From positions 2,239,001-2,303,000 of the forward strand of contig NZ_AP028031.1 of assembly GCF_030296915.1 (NCBI RefSeq): a stretch of 64,000 nucleotides of DNA, read 5' to 3'. Under the pieces are notes generated by a model. The model was not told where the DNA came from. It ran no database searches and saw nothing but the letters and a program-made list of their open reading frames with translations. Origin of the DNA: Anaerostipes hadrus ATCC 29173 = JCM 17467 (GTDB taxonomy: Bacteria; Bacillota; Clostridia; Lachnospirales; Lachnospiraceae). The position numbers were made by a program, and so were the translations under genes. Below are positions 26,174 to 35,884 of the stretch, piece after piece (position 1 is the first letter of the stretch; every line of letters starts with the position of its first letter).

Positions 26174-27247
26174 TTATTCTTCTTCCATGTTACTTAATTT
26201 TGCTGCCTGATCTGCTGCTGTTAAGCTGTCGATCAATTCATCTAAATCACCGTTCATGATAGAATCTAATTTGTGAAGTGTCAGCTTGATTCTGTGATCT
26301 GTAACACGACCCTGTGGATAATTGTATGTTCTGATCTTTTCAGAACGGTCTCCTGTACCGATCTGGCTCTTTCTCTTTGCTGCTTCTTCATCATGTGCTT
26401 TCTGCTGTTCTAATTCATACAGACGGGAACGTAATACCTTTAACGCTTTGTCCTTATTCTTTAACTGGGATTTTTCATCCTGGCATGATACAACGATTCC
26501 TGTTGGAATATGTGTTAAACGTACCGCAGAGTCTGTTGTATTGACACACTGTCCACCATTTCCTGATGCACGGAATACATCAAACTTACAATCATTCATA
26601 TCGATCTCTACTTCCACATCTTCCACTTCTGGCATGATCGCTACCGTAATTGTAGATGTATGGATTCTTCCTCCAGACTCTGTTGCAGGGATTCTCTGTA
26701 CACGGTGTACACCGCTTTCGTACTTGAATCTTGAGTATGCACCCTGTCCAGATACCATGAATACAAGTTCTTTAAATCCACCGATTCCACTCTCATTAAA
26801 ACTTAATGTATTTACTTTCCAACGTTTGCTTTCTGCATAATTTCGATACATACGTGCAACGTCAGCGACGAATAACCCAGCTTCATCTCCACCGGCACCG
26901 GCACGCATCTCAACGATGATATTCTTGTCATCCATTGGATCCTTTGGAATTAAGAGAATCTTTAACTCTTCTTCTAATCTTTCCACATTTGCCTTAGATT
27001 CATTCAGTTCTTCCTTGGCAAGTTCTTTCATCTCTTCGTCAGACTCTTCTTCTAAAAGCATCAAACTATCTTCGATATTCTGTTTCTCTGCTTTGTATTC
27101 TTTGTATTTTTCCACGATCGGTGTCAGCTCATTTTGTTCTTTCATCAGATCACGGAAACGATTCTGGTTACCTGCTACATCTGGATCATTCAATTCCTGC
27201 AGTACAGTGTCCAGACGATCTACTAAACCTTCTAACTTATCAAACAT
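26174..27247 (-). CDS. prfA: peptide chain release factor 1
   Basis: Reads UAA and UAG and triggers hydrolysis of the finished peptide. 357 residues. The RF1 tripeptide PAT ([14 protein letters not shown]) and the catalytic GGQ ([15 protein letters not shown]) are both present; the usual HVNKTESA after GGQ reads CVNTTDSA, a mild variant. The ATG at 27247 has AGAAGGAG before it, within the end of prmC. The partner methylase gene prmC lies directly upstream. Confidence 0.96.
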   Translation of the reverse strand: MFDKLEGLVDRLDTVLQELNDPDVAGNQNRFRDLMKEQNELTPIVEKYKEYKAEKQNIEDSLMLLEEESDEEMKELAKEELNESKANVERLEEELKILLIPKDPMDDKNIIVEMRAGAGGDEAGLFVADVARMYRNYAESKRWKVNTLSFNESGIGGFKELVFMVSGQGAYSRFKYESGVHRVQRIPATESGGRIHTSTITVAIMPEVEDVEVEIDMNDCKFDVFRASGNGGQCVNTTDSAVRLTHIPTGIVVSCQDEKSQLKNKDKALKVLRSRLYELEQQKAHDEEAAKRKSQIGTGDRSEKIRTYNYPQGRVTDHRIKLTLHKLDSIMNGDLDELIDSLTAADQAAKLSNMEEE

Positions 27248-27248
27248 C

Positions 27249-28100
27249 TTATTCTCCTTCTCTTGCAAATCCAAAGACCAGCCGGTCTAATCCTGCCAGG
27301 TCCTTTTTTATCTCAACACAGGCAAAATCCTGTGCTTCCATCAAATTCTTCACTGCTTCTCCCTGATCATATCCGATCTCAAATGCGAGCATTCCATCTG
27401 GGTTTAAATAATTTTTCGCTTCTTTGATGATCTTCTTATAAAAATAAAGTCCATCTTCTTTCCCGTCAAGTGCTAACATCGGTTCATGGTCTTTCACTTC
27501 CGGCATTAACTTTCCACATTCTTCTGTTGTAATATATGGTGGATTGGAAATGATCAGATCATAGCTTGCTGTGACATTCTCAAAAAGGTCACTTTGAATA
27601 AATTTTACCATAGGTGCGAGATTTTCGCCATTAGCTTTTGCGATTTTTAATGCTTTTTCACTGATATCTGTCCCAATACATACTTCTGGATTTAAAATCA
27701 ATGCCAGACTGATCGCAATACAGCCAGATCCTGTACAGATATCCAGTATCGTATCTGGTTTCTTTGACTGTTTTAACTGATCAAGCACTTCTTCCAATAC
27801 TGTTTCTGTATCTGCTCTTGGGATCAGTACATCTGGTGTTACCTTAAATGTATATCCCATAAATTCCTGTGTTCCTAAAATATATTGCAGTGGAACATGT
27901 TCTTTTCTCTTCTGAATCAGTTCCTTATATCTTTCTTCCGCTTCTTTATCATTGATCTCATCGGTCATCCCAAACAGGTAGTCTTCCCTTGATATATGAA
28001 AACATTCGGAAAATAAATACCATGCATCACCGGATGCATTCTCGATCTGTGCTTCTTCTAATTCCTTTTGTCCATAGAGGACCCATTCTCTTCTATTCAT
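27249..28100 (-). CDS. prmC: peptide chain release factor N(5)-glutamine methyltransferase
   Basis: Methylates the GGQ glutamine of release factors. 283 residues: a helical N-terminal domain, then a class I methyltransferase fold with [13 protein letters not shown] (SAM site) and the NPPY signature ([11 protein letters not shown]). It overlaps the preceding gene by 8 nt (ATGAATAG) and ends 1 nt before prfA, whose product is its substrate. Confidence 0.95.
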   Translation of the reverse strand: MNRREWVLYGQKELEEAQIENASGDAWYLFSECFHISREDYLFGMTDEINDKEAEERYKELIQKRKEHVPLQYILGTQEFMGYTFKVTPDVLIPRADTETVLEEVLDQLKQSKKPDTILDICTGSGCIAISLALILNPEVCIGTDISEKALKIAKANGENLAPMVKFIQSDLFENVTASYDLIISNPPYITTEECGKLMPEVKDHEPMLALDGKEDGLYFYKKIIKEAKNYLNPDGMLAFEIGYDQGEAVKNLMEAQDFACVEIKKDLAGLDRLVFGFAREGE

Positions 28101-29040
28101 CTTCTTTTTGTTCCCCTTTATGAAGATTTTCTAAATATTCTCTCCAATCGAAGACACCTTCCACTGATGCGATCGCAACTTCGATCATGGAGTGATCTGG
28201 TTCTTTCGTTGTCAGTCTCTGAAGTGCCAGTCCTGGTTTTGAAAATATCTGAACAAGCGGGTGGTCACTGCTTCCTGCCAGCCGGATAAATTCATAGGAA
28301 ACACCAGCTACCAATGGTAAAAATAATAATCTTAATACGATTCGTAACCAGATGGTATCCACTCTGATAAAGAAGAAAAATACCATACTGATGATCATAA
28401 CGATAAAAATAAAACTTGTTCCACATCTTTTGTGTAATCTTGAAAAGTTATCCACATTTTCAGGAGTTAAAGGAACACCTGCTTCTAAACAGTTGATCGT
28501 TTTATGTTCTGCACCATGATACATGAAGACTCTCTTGATGTCTTCCATTCTTGAGATCAACACAATGTATCCAAGAAATATCGCTATTCGGATAATACCT
28601 TCCATAAATAAAATCACATATTCATTCCTGATCAGCTTTCCGAGTGCTTCGGATGCGATGTATGGAAGGATCATAAATAATCCGATGGAAATTGCCAGTG
28701 AAAATACCAGTACGATTCCCATGATGATCTTCTCTGCTTTCTCTCCAAGAATCTTTTCTAAGAGCTGTTCTGTCCTGCTCTCTGTTTGTTCTTCTTCGTC
28801 TTCGTAAAAAGATGCAGAATAATTCAGTGTCTTCATCCCGATCACCATAGATTCCAGGAAATTTACCATTCCTCGAAAAACTGGTAATTGAAATAATGGA
28901 TGTTTCTCTGCGAAGCTTACGCATTCTTCTACTTTCGTCTCTATCTTGCCATTGGGCTTTCGCACGGATACTGCATAACGATCCATATTCTTCATCATTA
29001 CGCCTTCGATCACTGCCTGCCCGCCTATACGAACCGCCAT
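28093..29040 (-). CDS. DUF1385 membrane protein (YqhQ family)
   Basis: 315 residues. The start GGQAVIEGVMM and the later YHGAEHKTINCLEAG are hallmarks of DUF1385. About four membrane segments lie between residues 105 and 240. Biochemical function unestablished; the gene regularly precedes prmC-prfA in Clostridia, as here. AGGAG lies before the ATG. It heads the DUF1385-prmC-prfA unit. Confidence 0.9.
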   Translation of the reverse strand: MAVRIGGQAVIEGVMMKNMDRYAVSVRKPNGKIETKVEECVSFAEKHPLFQLPVFRGMVNFLESMVIGMKTLNYSASFYEDEEEQTESRTEQLLEKILGEKAEKIIMGIVLVFSLAISIGLFMILPYIASEALGKLIRNEYVILFMEGIIRIAIFLGYIVLISRMEDIKRVFMYHGAEHKTINCLEAGVPLTPENVDNFSRLHKRCGTSFIFIVMIISMVFFFFIRVDTIWLRIVLRLLFLPLVAGVSYEFIRLAGSSDHPLVQIFSKPGLALQRLTTKEPDHSMIEVAIASVEGVFDWREYLENLHKGEQKEDE

Positions 29041-29067
29041 TGTTGTCTCCTATATTTCTATGAGATT

Positions 29068-29097
29068 TTTCTCGTTACATTGAGTTTCTCGTTACAT
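29068..29097 (-). repeat. 13-bp direct repeat upstream of DUF1385 gene
   Basis: ATGTAACGAGAAA appears at 29097-29085 and again at 29080-29068, a 17-bp period, between the rpmE terminator and the DUF1385 start. It may be a regulator site or chance; no promoter consensus is clear here. Confidence 0.4.
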
Positions 29098-29104
29098 AAA
29101 AAAA

Positions 29105-29131
29105 AGGTTGAGATTTCGATAACCTCAACCT
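29105..29131 (-). terminator. intrinsic terminator of rpmE
   Basis: An 8-bp stem (29105-29112 with 29124-29131) followed on the minus strand by nine T residues, 15 bp after the rpmE stop codon. Confidence 0.85.
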
Positions 29132-29145
29132 GATTTCTTACTTTT

Positions 29146-29346
29146 CTACTTAACACCATATTTACGATTGAACTTATCAATACGTCCACGAGCCTGAGTA
29201 GCTTTCTGCTGTCCTGTGTAGAATGAATGACATTTTGAGCAGATTTCTACGTGGATATCTTCCTTTGTAGATCCTGTTACGAATTCGTTACCACAGTTGC
29301 ATACTACTTTTGCCTGATAATAATTTGGATGGATTCCTTCACGCAT
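29146..29346 (-). CDS. rpmE: 50S ribosomal protein L31
   Basis: 66 residues with the zinc-binding cysteines of the C+ form: CNCGNEF and [14 protein letters not shown]. Sits at the subunit bridge of the ribosome. GAGGTG stands 8 nt before the ATG. Its promoter is at 29439-29467, and a hairpin in the leader (29372-29389) may regulate it. Confidence 0.96.
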   Translation of the reverse strand: MREGIHPNYYQAKVVCNCGNEFVTGSTKEDIHVEICSKCHSFYTGQQKATQARGRIDKFNRKYGVK

Positions 29347-29365
29347 GTTCTTTCACCTCTTCTAA

Positions 29366-29389
29366 AAAATTTGTTGGATTTTGCCAACA
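29366..29389 (-). promoter_or_regulatory. terminator-like hairpin in the rpmE leader
   Basis: TGTTGG pairs with CCAACA (29389-29384 with 29377-29372) and is followed by AATTTTTT, about 20 nt before the start codon. The position fits transcription attenuation or an L31 leader structure. Stem short; call tentative. Confidence 0.45.
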
Positions 29390-29438
29390 TTTACATACTT
29401 TGACTTTCGTCATTTCTTGTTTTATAAACAGCTTTTTT

Positions 29439-29467
29439 ATTCTATCACAATTTATTTGAAATTGCAA
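29439..29467 (-). promoter_or_regulatory. rpmE promoter
   Basis: TTGCAA (29467-29462), 17 bp, TAGAAT (29444-29439), with a predicted leader of about 85 nt. Confidence 0.65.
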
Positions 29468-29476
29468 TCACTTTTT

Positions 29477-30844
29477 TTATTTTCTTAATAATGATCGTTT
29501 GGTTAGTGCTACAAATTCTTTGTTGTTTTGGGTTCGTTTAAATAAATCTAACATCTGTTCCATAAATTCTTCCGAACGGTTTCCGGATAATTCTTTGTGA
29601 AGTGCTGTGACAACTTCTCTTTCATCTTTAGTAAGCAACAGCTCTTCTCTTCTTGTTCCTGATTTGGCAATATCAACCGCTGGGAAGATTCTTTTTTCTG
29701 CCAGACGACGGTTTAAGACTAATTCCATATTACCTGTTCCCTTGAATTCTTCAAAGATCACGTCGTCCATCTTGCTTCCTGTCTCTACGAGTGCTGTGGC
29801 AAGGATGGTAAGACTTCCGCCTTCTCTCATATTTCTGGCTGCACCGAAAAATTTCTTCGGCATATAGAGAGCGGCTGGATCAAGTCCACCAGTTAATGTT
29901 CTTCCGCTTGGCGGTACTGTAAGGTTGTAAGCTCTTGCAAGTCTTGTGATACTATCTAATAAAATTACGACATCTTCTTTATGTTCTACGAGACGTTTTG
30001 CACGTTCTAATACCATCTCTGACACTCTCTTGTGGTGTTCTGGTAATTCATCAAATGTGGAATAAATAACTTCAACGTTCTTTCCTTCGATAGATTCTTT
30101 AAAATCTGTGACCTCTTCTGGTCGTTCATCGATCAATAATACGATTAATTTGATATCTTTATAATTCTGGCTGATACTTTGTGCCATTTGTTTTAACAGT
30201 GTTGTCTTTCCTGTCTTTGGAGGCGATACGATCATTCCTCGCTGCCCTTTTCCAACGGGTGATAGCAGGTCAACCATTCGCATTGGTATGGATGATCTCT
30301 CTGTTTCCATTCCTAATCTTTCGTTAGGGAAGATTGGTGTCAGATCTTCAAAATGCTGTCTTCTCGCTGCCATTTCTGGCTTATATCCATTGACAGATTC
30401 TACGAATAATAAGGCACTGAATTTCTCACTCTGGGTTTTGATACGGATCGCTCCTGTTAAGATGTCTCCTGTTTTTAAATTGAATTTGCGGATCTGAGCC
30501 GGAGATACATAGATATCATTCTCCCCTGGAAGATAGTTTTCACATCGGATGAAACCATACCCGTCTGGCATAACTTCCAGAATCCCATGTGCTTTTTCTC
30601 CGCTGTCCAGACTCTTTATATTCTTTGGAAATTCTTTCTGATGATGTTTTCTTTCTTGATGCTCTGAATAAGATTGTTTTGGTTCACGTTGTATCTGCGG
30701 TTCTTCCTTTTGTTTTGATTGTTCCTGATCATAGTTTTCTAATACTTCGATCAGTTCTTGTTTCTTTAAGGTCGAAATGCCTTTTATTTTTCTTTCTTTG
30801 GCAATTTCACGTAATTCAATTACCGACTTTTTTTCATATGTCAT
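29477..30844 (-). CDS. rho: transcription termination factor Rho
   Basis: RNA-dependent hexameric ATPase that ends transcription. 455 residues: an N-terminal Rho_N domain (about 1-45) with a short Gln/Glu/Lys-rich insertion (about 52-75), a cold-shock-like RNA-binding domain ([14 protein letters not shown]), and the ATPase with Walker [11 protein letters not shown], Walker [16 protein letters not shown] loop [18 protein letters not shown] and the arginine-finger region. Monocistronic; promoter at 30919-30948. Confidence 0.96.
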   Translation of the reverse strand: MTYEKKSVIELREIAKERKIKGISTLKKQELIEVLENYDQEQSKQKEEPQIQREPKQSYSEHQERKHHQKEFPKNIKSLDSGEKAHGILEVMPDGYGFIRCENYLPGENDIYVSPAQIRKFNLKTGDILTGAIRIKTQSEKFSALLFVESVNGYKPEMAARRQHFEDLTPIFPNERLGMETERSSIPMRMVDLLSPVGKGQRGMIVSPPKTGKTTLLKQMAQSISQNYKDIKLIVLLIDERPEEVTDFKESIEGKNVEVIYSTFDELPEHHKRVSEMVLERAKRLVEHKEDVVILLDSITRLARAYNLTVPPSGRTLTGGLDPAALYMPKKFFGAARNMREGGSLTILATALVETGSKMDDVIFEEFKGTGNMELVLNRRLAEKRIFPAVDIAKSGTRREELLLTKDEREVVTALHKELSGNRSEEFMEQMLDLFKRTQNNKEFVALTKRSLLRK

Positions 30845-30918
30845 TCTATCTTACTCCTTTTACCTGGGAAAATGGATGAATTATCCTTTAACGATCGATC
30901 CAGATTTGTGTTTTCTTT

Positions 30919-30948
30919 ATTCTAGCATAGTTTTTCAGATATTTCCAA
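30919..30948 (-). promoter_or_regulatory. rho promoter overlapping the end of sigF
   Basis: TTGGAA (30948-30943), 18 bp, TAGAAT (30924-30919) with an extended TGC just before the -10. The -35 lies inside the last codons of sigF. Confidence 0.5.
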
Positions 30949-31660
30949 TCATTTGTCTTCTTAGTTTTTTTAAGATCTTTTTTTGTATTCTTGAAACCTG
31001 TACCTGTGAAATATGAAAGATCTTCGCAATTTCTTGTTGAGTTTTTCCTTCAAAATATCGGTAATAGATCATTTGCTGTTCTTTCTGTTCCAAATGTTTC
31101 ATGGCTTCCTTTAACAGAACATGATCTACCACTTTCTCAGATTCATTTTCTCCTTTTGATAACTTATCCAGCAGAGAAATCTCACTGCCATCCTTCTGAT
31201 ATGCACTCTGATGAATGGATTCTACTTCATTGCTTGCCTCTAAGGATGTTACGATCTCTTCTCTTGTGATCTTCGTAATCTCACTGATTTCTTCGATCGT
31301 TGCTTCCCTTTGATACTGCTGGCAAAACTTTTCTCTTGCTTTCATGATCTTGTATACATTTTCTTTTAAAGATCTGCTGACTTTGATCATACCATCATCT
31401 CTTAGGAATCTACGAATCTCTCCTGTGATCATCGGTACTGCATAAGTCGAAAATTTCACGTCATAAGACAGGTCAAACTTGTCCACGGCTTTCATAAGTC
31501 CAATACTTCCGATCTGAAACAGATCCTCAGACTCATATCCTCTGTTTGTAAATCGTCTCACAACACTCCAGATCAATCCAACATTATTAAGAATGATCTG
31601 CTCTCGTGCTGCTTCGTTTCCTTCTTTGGTAAGCCGTAACAGTTCCCTCGTCTTATCCAT
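30935..31660 (-). CDS. sigF: RNA polymerase sporulation sigma factor SigF
   Basis: Forespore-specific sigma factor, 241 residues. Region 2 (YESEDLFQIGSIGLMKAVDKFDLSYDVKFSTYAVPMI) and region 4 (FEGKTQQEIAKIFHISQVQVSRIQKKIL) are complete. Third gene of the spoIIA operon, overlapping spoIIAB by 8 nt. Its activity is blocked by SpoIIAB until SpoIIAA is dephosphorylated. Confidence 0.96.
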   Translation of the reverse strand: MDKTRELLRLTKEGNEAAREQIILNNVGLIWSVVRRFTNRGYESEDLFQIGSIGLMKAVDKFDLSYDVKFSTYAVPMITGEIRRFLRDDGMIKVSRSLKENVYKIMKAREKFCQQYQREATIEEISEITKITREEIVTSLEASNEVESIHQSAYQKDGSEISLLDKLSKGENESEKVVDHVLLKEAMKHLEQKEQQMIYYRYFEGKTQQEIAKIFHISQVQVSRIQKKILKKLRRQMIGNI

Positions 31661-32081
31661 TCAGCTTGTCTTGATCTCCTATTTTCTTTGTCATGATCAC
31701 TGTCGTTCCTTCTCCTTGTTTTGAAATAACTTCTACTTGATCCATAAATGCTTCCATAAAAGAAAATCCCATTCCAGTCCTTTCTTCTTCTGGTTTTGTT
31801 GTAAACATCGGTTCCATCGCTTTCTTGACATCTGGAATTCCGATACCCTGATCTTTAATCTCTATTCGCAGGATTCCATTCTGATCGGAAAGATCCATGC
31901 TGATCTTTCCATCTGGGTTGTGATACGCATGTACAATACAGTTTGTCACTGCTTCTGACACTGCGGTCTTGATATCATCCATTTCTTCCATATCCGGATC
32001 AAATTTCATGATATAAGCAGCCGTCACAATTCTTGCGATTCCTTCATTTTCTGAGTCACTGTTAAATTCTAAATGCAACAT
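31653..32081 (-). CDS. spoIIAB: anti-sigma F factor / kinase SpoIIAB
   Basis: GHKL-family serine kinase that binds and silences SigF and phosphorylates SpoIIAA. 142 residues; VSEAVTNCIVHAY is the N box with the Mg-binding Asn, IEIKDQGIGIPD and EERTGMGFSFMEAFMD are the G boxes. Starts 19 nt after spoIIAA and overlaps sigF. Confidence 0.96.
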   Translation of the reverse strand: MLHLEFNSDSENEGIARIVTAAYIMKFDPDMEEMDDIKTAVSEAVTNCIVHAYHNPDGKISMDLSDQNGILRIEIKDQGIGIPDVKKAMEPMFTTKPEEERTGMGFSFMEAFMDQVEVISKQGEGTTVIMTKKIGDQDKLNG

Positions 32082-32100
32082 TTCTTATCCTCCCATTTCT

Positions 32101-32406
32101 CTATATTTCTTCTATCAGTTGATGCAATCCTGCCATATGAATGATCTTTCTTACTGATGCACTCATATTGCTGACTTTCACCGTTCCTCCCATCGCCTGT
32201 ACCTGACGATATCTTCCTAAGATCACTCCAATCCCTGAACTATCGATAAATCCTGAATTTTTAAAATCAAACTCAATATCTTTGATCGGATATGATTTTA
32301 AAATGATATCGCATTTATGTTTTACTTTCTTCGCTAAGTGATGATCTAGATCACCATCCAGATAAATATATAAAACCCTGTTTTCTATCTTGTATTCTGT
32401 TGCCAT
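32101..32406 (-). CDS. spoIIAA: anti-anti-sigma factor SpoIIAA
   Basis: STAS-domain partner switch that frees SigF by binding SpoIIAB. 101 residues. Ser56 in FIDSSGIGVILGRY corresponds to the phosphorylated Ser58 of B. subtilis. The ATG at 32406 follows GGAAGGAG; an in-frame ATG at 32460 has no such site and would add an atypical basic extension. First gene of the operon; I looked for a sigma-H promoter upstream and did not find a clear one. Confidence 0.95.
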   Translation of the reverse strand: MATEYKIENRVLYIYLDGDLDHHLAKKVKHKCDIILKSYPIKDIEFDFKNSGFIDSSGIGVILGRYRQVQAMGGTVKVSNMSASVRKIIHMAGLHQLIEEI

Positions 32407-32482
32407 ATTCTGATCGCTCCTTCCTGCTCTTTGCTGTGATACGTTCCTTTCCAAGATCATCTTGAATTTCCTGATAGAAAAT

Positions 32483-32520
32483 AAAAAAGAAAGAAGTTCA
32501 AACTTTCGCTTGTTCTTCTT
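32483..32520 (-). terminator. probable terminator of the TPR-protein gene
   Basis: 32491-32501 pairs with 32510-32520 (one 2-nt internal mismatch), followed on the minus strand by TCTTTTTT. It lies 44 bp after the TPR gene's stop codon. Confidence 0.45.
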
Positions 32521-32563
32521 CCTTTATCTTTTGTTTGTAAACTTGTATTCTGTGTAATATTAA

Positions 32564-33763
32564 TTATAAACTTTTGGCACTCTTTTTACCCATTGCATCA
32601 ATTCGACTCTTCGCATTGATCGCCTGAGATGTTCCTGGGAACTTTTCGATGATCGTCTGATATGTCTTCTTCGCATTCTTCTGATCGGAAGCACCTTCAT
32701 AAGCTTTGGCAAGGTAATCATATGCATAACGGTTTGTATCGCTGACTTTGATCGCTTTCTTTAAATAAGAGATCGCTGTCTTGTAGTCTTTTGCCCAGTA
32801 TGCATTCTTTCCTTTGCTATATAATCCAGTTCCTGCACTTGGATATACCTTTGCTGTCAGATCTTTGTAAATCGCTTTCATATTCTTTGTTGTTAGTTTC
32901 TTACTGTCGATATCTAATAACGCATCTGCAGATCCTGTATAATCACGATCGCTGTATTTCTGTAAGGCACTTAACAGCAGATCATAGACACCGTCTTTCT
33001 TGCTTGTTCCAATGTACTCGTCTAATTCATCTTCTGCTTTCTTCTGTGCTGCCTTTGCTTCTTTAACTTTCTTCTCGCTTGCTTTCAATTGTGTGTCTTT
33101 GGCAAGGATCTGTTCTTTATAATCTTCTACCTGTGTAGAGTTCTTATGACTGAAGCTTGCACGTACTGTTGGATAGATCAAAACTGCTGCCACGATCACA
33201 CCGATCACAATTCCTGTTACCATGTAAAACATCGGGCTCTTTCCAGCTTCGTTTTCCTGAATTGAAGAAATATTAAATGGATTCTTCTTTTTCTTTGGTT
33301 CTTCTGGCTGGCTCACAACTTTTTTCTTCTCTTTTTTCTTCTTGTCTTTCTTCTCTGGCTCAGTTGTCTGTGGCTCTTCTTCGACTACTTTTGTCTCAAA
33401 TTCTTTGCCATATTCCACTGCTGATTCGTTGTTTGGATCGATCTTTAAGATCGTATCAAGGAATGTTCTTGCATTATCATAATTCTCTCCCTTGATGGAT
33501 AATAATGCCATTAAAAGATATGCATCTACAAAATTAGGAATAGCTGCCACAACATTCTTTAACTGTAACATCGCAAGGTCATCATTCCCTTGCTTGGCGT
33601 AGTTTAATGCCTGATTGTATTTCTTGATCATCTGGTTGGCTTTATATAATTCTGTCTTATTCTTCTTGATCTCTTCTAATTCTTTCCCATATATATTCTC
33701 TTCCGCTTCTTCCAAATCTGCACATGGTTGAAACTTGGCTAATTCTTCGTTAAAGTCTAACAT
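32564..33763 (-). CDS. TPR protein with a central membrane helix
   Basis: 399 residues. TPR-type helical repeats (about 50-125) are followed by a highly charged Glu/Lys/Pro linker (about 127-165), one membrane helix (about 180-200), a coiled coil (about 215-252) and more TPR repeats (about 300-385). TPR segments therefore lie on both sides of the membrane, with the N-terminal part cytoplasmic if the positive-inside rule holds. Likely a scaffold; specific function unknown. Its start overlaps the folC end by 14 nt with AGGAGG inside folC. Confidence 0.8.
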   Translation of the reverse strand: MLDFNEELAKFQPCADLEEAEENIYGKELEEIKKNKTELYKANQMIKKYNQALNYAKQGNDDLAMLQLKNVVAAIPNFVDAYLLMALLSIKGENYDNARTFLDTILKIDPNNESAVEYGKEFETKVVEEEPQTTEPEKKDKKKKEKKKVVSQPEEPKKKKNPFNISSIQENEAGKSPMFYMVTGIVIGVIVAAVLIYPTVRASFSHKNSTQVEDYKEQILAKDTQLKASEKKVKEAKAAQKKAEDELDEYIGTSKKDGVYDLLLSALQKYSDRDYTGSADALLDIDSKKLTTKNMKAIYKDLTAKVYPSAGTGLYSKGKNAYWAKDYKTAISYLKKAIKVSDTNRYAYDYLAKAYEGASDQKNAKKTYQTIIEKFPGTSQAINAKSRIDAMGKKSAKSL

Positions 33764-35015
33764 TCTCTTCCTCCTGATTTATAAACTCTTTGGCCATGCC
33801 TGCCAGATAAAAAGATCCGACAACAAAGCATACCGTTGTTTCCTGATTCCTGTCTATCATCTTACGAAAAGCATCCTGAAATTCTGCTTCATTGATTCTT
33901 CTCTTATGAATCCCCACTGTATAAAAGGCTTCAATCTCTGGAATCGTCTTCAGAATGTTCTTCATATATTCTTCTTCATTCTGATGAGATGCTGCAAATA
34001 AGATCCGCTTCTTCATTCCATGGTAGTTTGCCTCCACAGTCTGTACAAATCCTTGCATTCCTTGGATATTGTGCGATACATCCACAATGATCCCTGGTGC
34101 GATCTCTTCCATCCTTCCGCTGATCCTGATCTGGCTCAGTGCTTCATAAATCTTATCTTCATCGAGTCGTCCACAGATAAGTTCTGCTGTCTGCAATGCT
34201 GCTGCAAGATTGGACTTCTGAAATTCTCCTGCAATGTTGGTCCGCACATCTCTTTCCTTATCATACGCATTGGCATTTAAAAAATCAATATATTTTCCTG
34301 CTTTTTCTTTAAAATTAAGATTATCTTCAGAAATGTCATAAATTCGTGATTTTTTCTGCCTTGCTTCTTCAGAAAGGATTTCTTTTACCTTGGGTTCCTG
34401 TTCTATTGTCACAACTGGAATTCCTGGCTTAATGATCCCTGCTTTGTGTGTTGCGATCTCTTCCAATGTTTGTCCCAGAAATTCCATATGATCTTCGCTG
34501 ATTGAAGTGATCACACTGACCTTCGGACAGATAACATTGGTAGCATCATATCTTCCACCCATTCCTGTCTCGATCATACAGATATCTGGTTGTTCTTCCT
34601 GAAAGATCACCATCGCCATCAGAAATACTGCCTCAAAAAATGATGGACTGTTCTTTCCTTCTGTTATTCCAGTTTCAATGGCATGTCTTACCTTCACCGC
34701 AGCTGATGCAAATCGTTCATCACTGATCTCTTTCGCACACAGCTTGATTCGTTCATTGATCTTCACAACATGTGGCGAGGTAAAGGAAGCTGTCTTCTTT
34801 CCATGCTGGGTAAGGAGTGCTTCTAAAAATGCACAGACGGATCCTTTTCCATTCGTCCCTGCTACATGGATCATATGCAGCTCTTTTTGAGGATTTCCCA
34901 ATCGTTCTAAAAAGTATTTTATATCTTCGAGAGAAGATTTTGTGGCGAATCCTGCGATTTTGTATAAATATTTTACAGACTCTTCATAAGTCATGGTCAT
35001 TTCTTCTGTTAGCAT
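33750..35015 (-). CDS. folC: folylpolyglutamate/dihydrofolate synthase
   Basis: Adds glutamate to dihydropteroate and to folates. 421 residues. The Mur-ligase P-loop is HVAGTNGKGSVCAFLEALL; SFTSPHVVKINERI and DVSHN complete the family signature. The ATG at 35015 overlaps the upstream HAD gene by 7 nt; in-frame ATGs 15 and 21 nt further on are alternatives. Confidence 0.94.
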   Translation of the reverse strand: MLTEEMTMTYEESVKYLYKIAGFATKSSLEDIKYFLERLGNPQKELHMIHVAGTNGKGSVCAFLEALLTQHGKKTASFTSPHVVKINERIKLCAKEISDERFASAAVKVRHAIETGITEGKNSPSFFEAVFLMAMVIFQEEQPDICMIETGMGGRYDATNVICPKVSVITSISEDHMEFLGQTLEEIATHKAGIIKPGIPVVTIEQEPKVKEILSEEARQKKSRIYDISEDNLNFKEKAGKYIDFLNANAYDKERDVRTNIAGEFQKSNLAAALQTAELICGRLDEDKIYEALSQIRISGRMEEIAPGIIVDVSHNIQGMQGFVQTVEANYHGMKKRILFAASHQNEEEYMKNILKTIPEIEAFYTVGIHKRRINEAEFQDAFRKMIDRNQETTVCFVVGSFYLAGMAKEFINQEEENVRL

Positions 35016-35803
35016 AATTCACCACTCAGTACTGCTTTCAATACCTGAAGTACCCCATCTTCTTTGTAAGATGGTGCTACAAAATTCGCTGCTTCTTTTA
35101 CTTCATCTCTGGCATTCTCCACTGCAAAACTGTGACTTGCACGTTTTAACATCTCGATATCATTTAAATTATCTCCAAATGCCAGTGTTTCATCTGGTGT
35201 GATTCCGTATTCTTCCTGAAAATGTCTTAAGGCACTTCCTTTGTTCGCACCTTTGTTGGCGCAATCAACCCAGCATTTTCCGGATACTACAACATTCATC
35301 TTCTTGCCCCATCGTTTGATGAACTCATCCCCAACTACATCTTCGGCGCAATTGTGATGAAAAATACTCATCTTACATACACCTTCTGGATCCCCTAAAA
35401 CATCATCTACAAGATCACCTCTGTAGCCATAGTCTCCGACCAGATGCTGGTAAATCCCGATATTCTCCATATATGTCATGTTATCTTTATTGATCGCAAT
35501 CTCACATCCTGGGAACTGTCTTGCTTCTTCAATATAAGTTCTTACGATTTCTGGGTCGATCACATCTACATATTGATAATCTTTGGAATGAATACAAGTT
35601 CCATTTTCTGAAATAAAACTGATATCATCAAGTACTGGCGTGAATACTTTCTCGATACTTGCTCTCTGACGGCCGCTTGCCGCTAACACGATCGTTCCTC
35701 TTCGTTTCAGTTCTTTGATCACGTCATAATATTCCGGATTCAGATCCAGTGTCCCATCTGCCACTAATGTTCCATCAATGTCTGTTGCGATTAGTTTGAT
35801 CAT
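35009..35803 (-). CDS. Cof-type HAD-IIB phosphatase
   Basis: 264 residues with motif I LIATDIDGTLVADG, motif II VLAASGRQ, and motif IV LAFGDNLNDIEML. Subclass IIB cap. The ATG at 35803 has AAAGGA at 6 nt; the longer in-frame start lacks one. Overlaps folC by 7 nt, so the two are co-translated. Substrate unknown; a phosphatase removing a folate-pathway phosphate is conceivable from the neighbour, but this is speculation. Confidence 0.88.
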   Translation of the reverse strand: MIKLIATDIDGTLVADGTLDLNPEYYDVIKELKRRGTIVLAASGRQRASIEKVFTPVLDDISFISENGTCIHSKDYQYVDVIDPEIVRTYIEEARQFPGCEIAINKDNMTYMENIGIYQHLVGDYGYRGDLVDDVLGDPEGVCKMSIFHHNCAEDVVGDEFIKRWGKKMNVVVSGKCWVDCANKGANKGSALRHFQEEYGITPDETLAFGDNLNDIEMLKRASHSFAVENARDEVKEAANFVAPSYKEDGVLQVLKAVLSGELC

Positions 35804-35850
35804 TTGTTTTCCTTTCTTTTCTCCATCTACATGCTGTATCATTATTTCAA

Positions 35851-35881
35851 AAAGGCTGCCATACTTTGTACAGCAACCTTT
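35851..35881 (-). terminator. intrinsic terminator of metA
   Basis: A 9-bp stem with one G-U pair (35851-35859 with 35873-35881), 3 bp after the metA stop codon, with a short T run on the minus strand. Confidence 0.65.
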
Positions 35882-35884
35882 GTT

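Noticed and set aside
26322..26840. 172-codon plus-strand frame opposite prfA
   Set aside because: Antisense to a conserved gene; Ser/Leu-rich shadow composition.
32407..32563. Sigma-H promoter for the spoIIA operon
   Set aside because: AGGAA occurs near 32520, but no -10 element with correct spacing was found.
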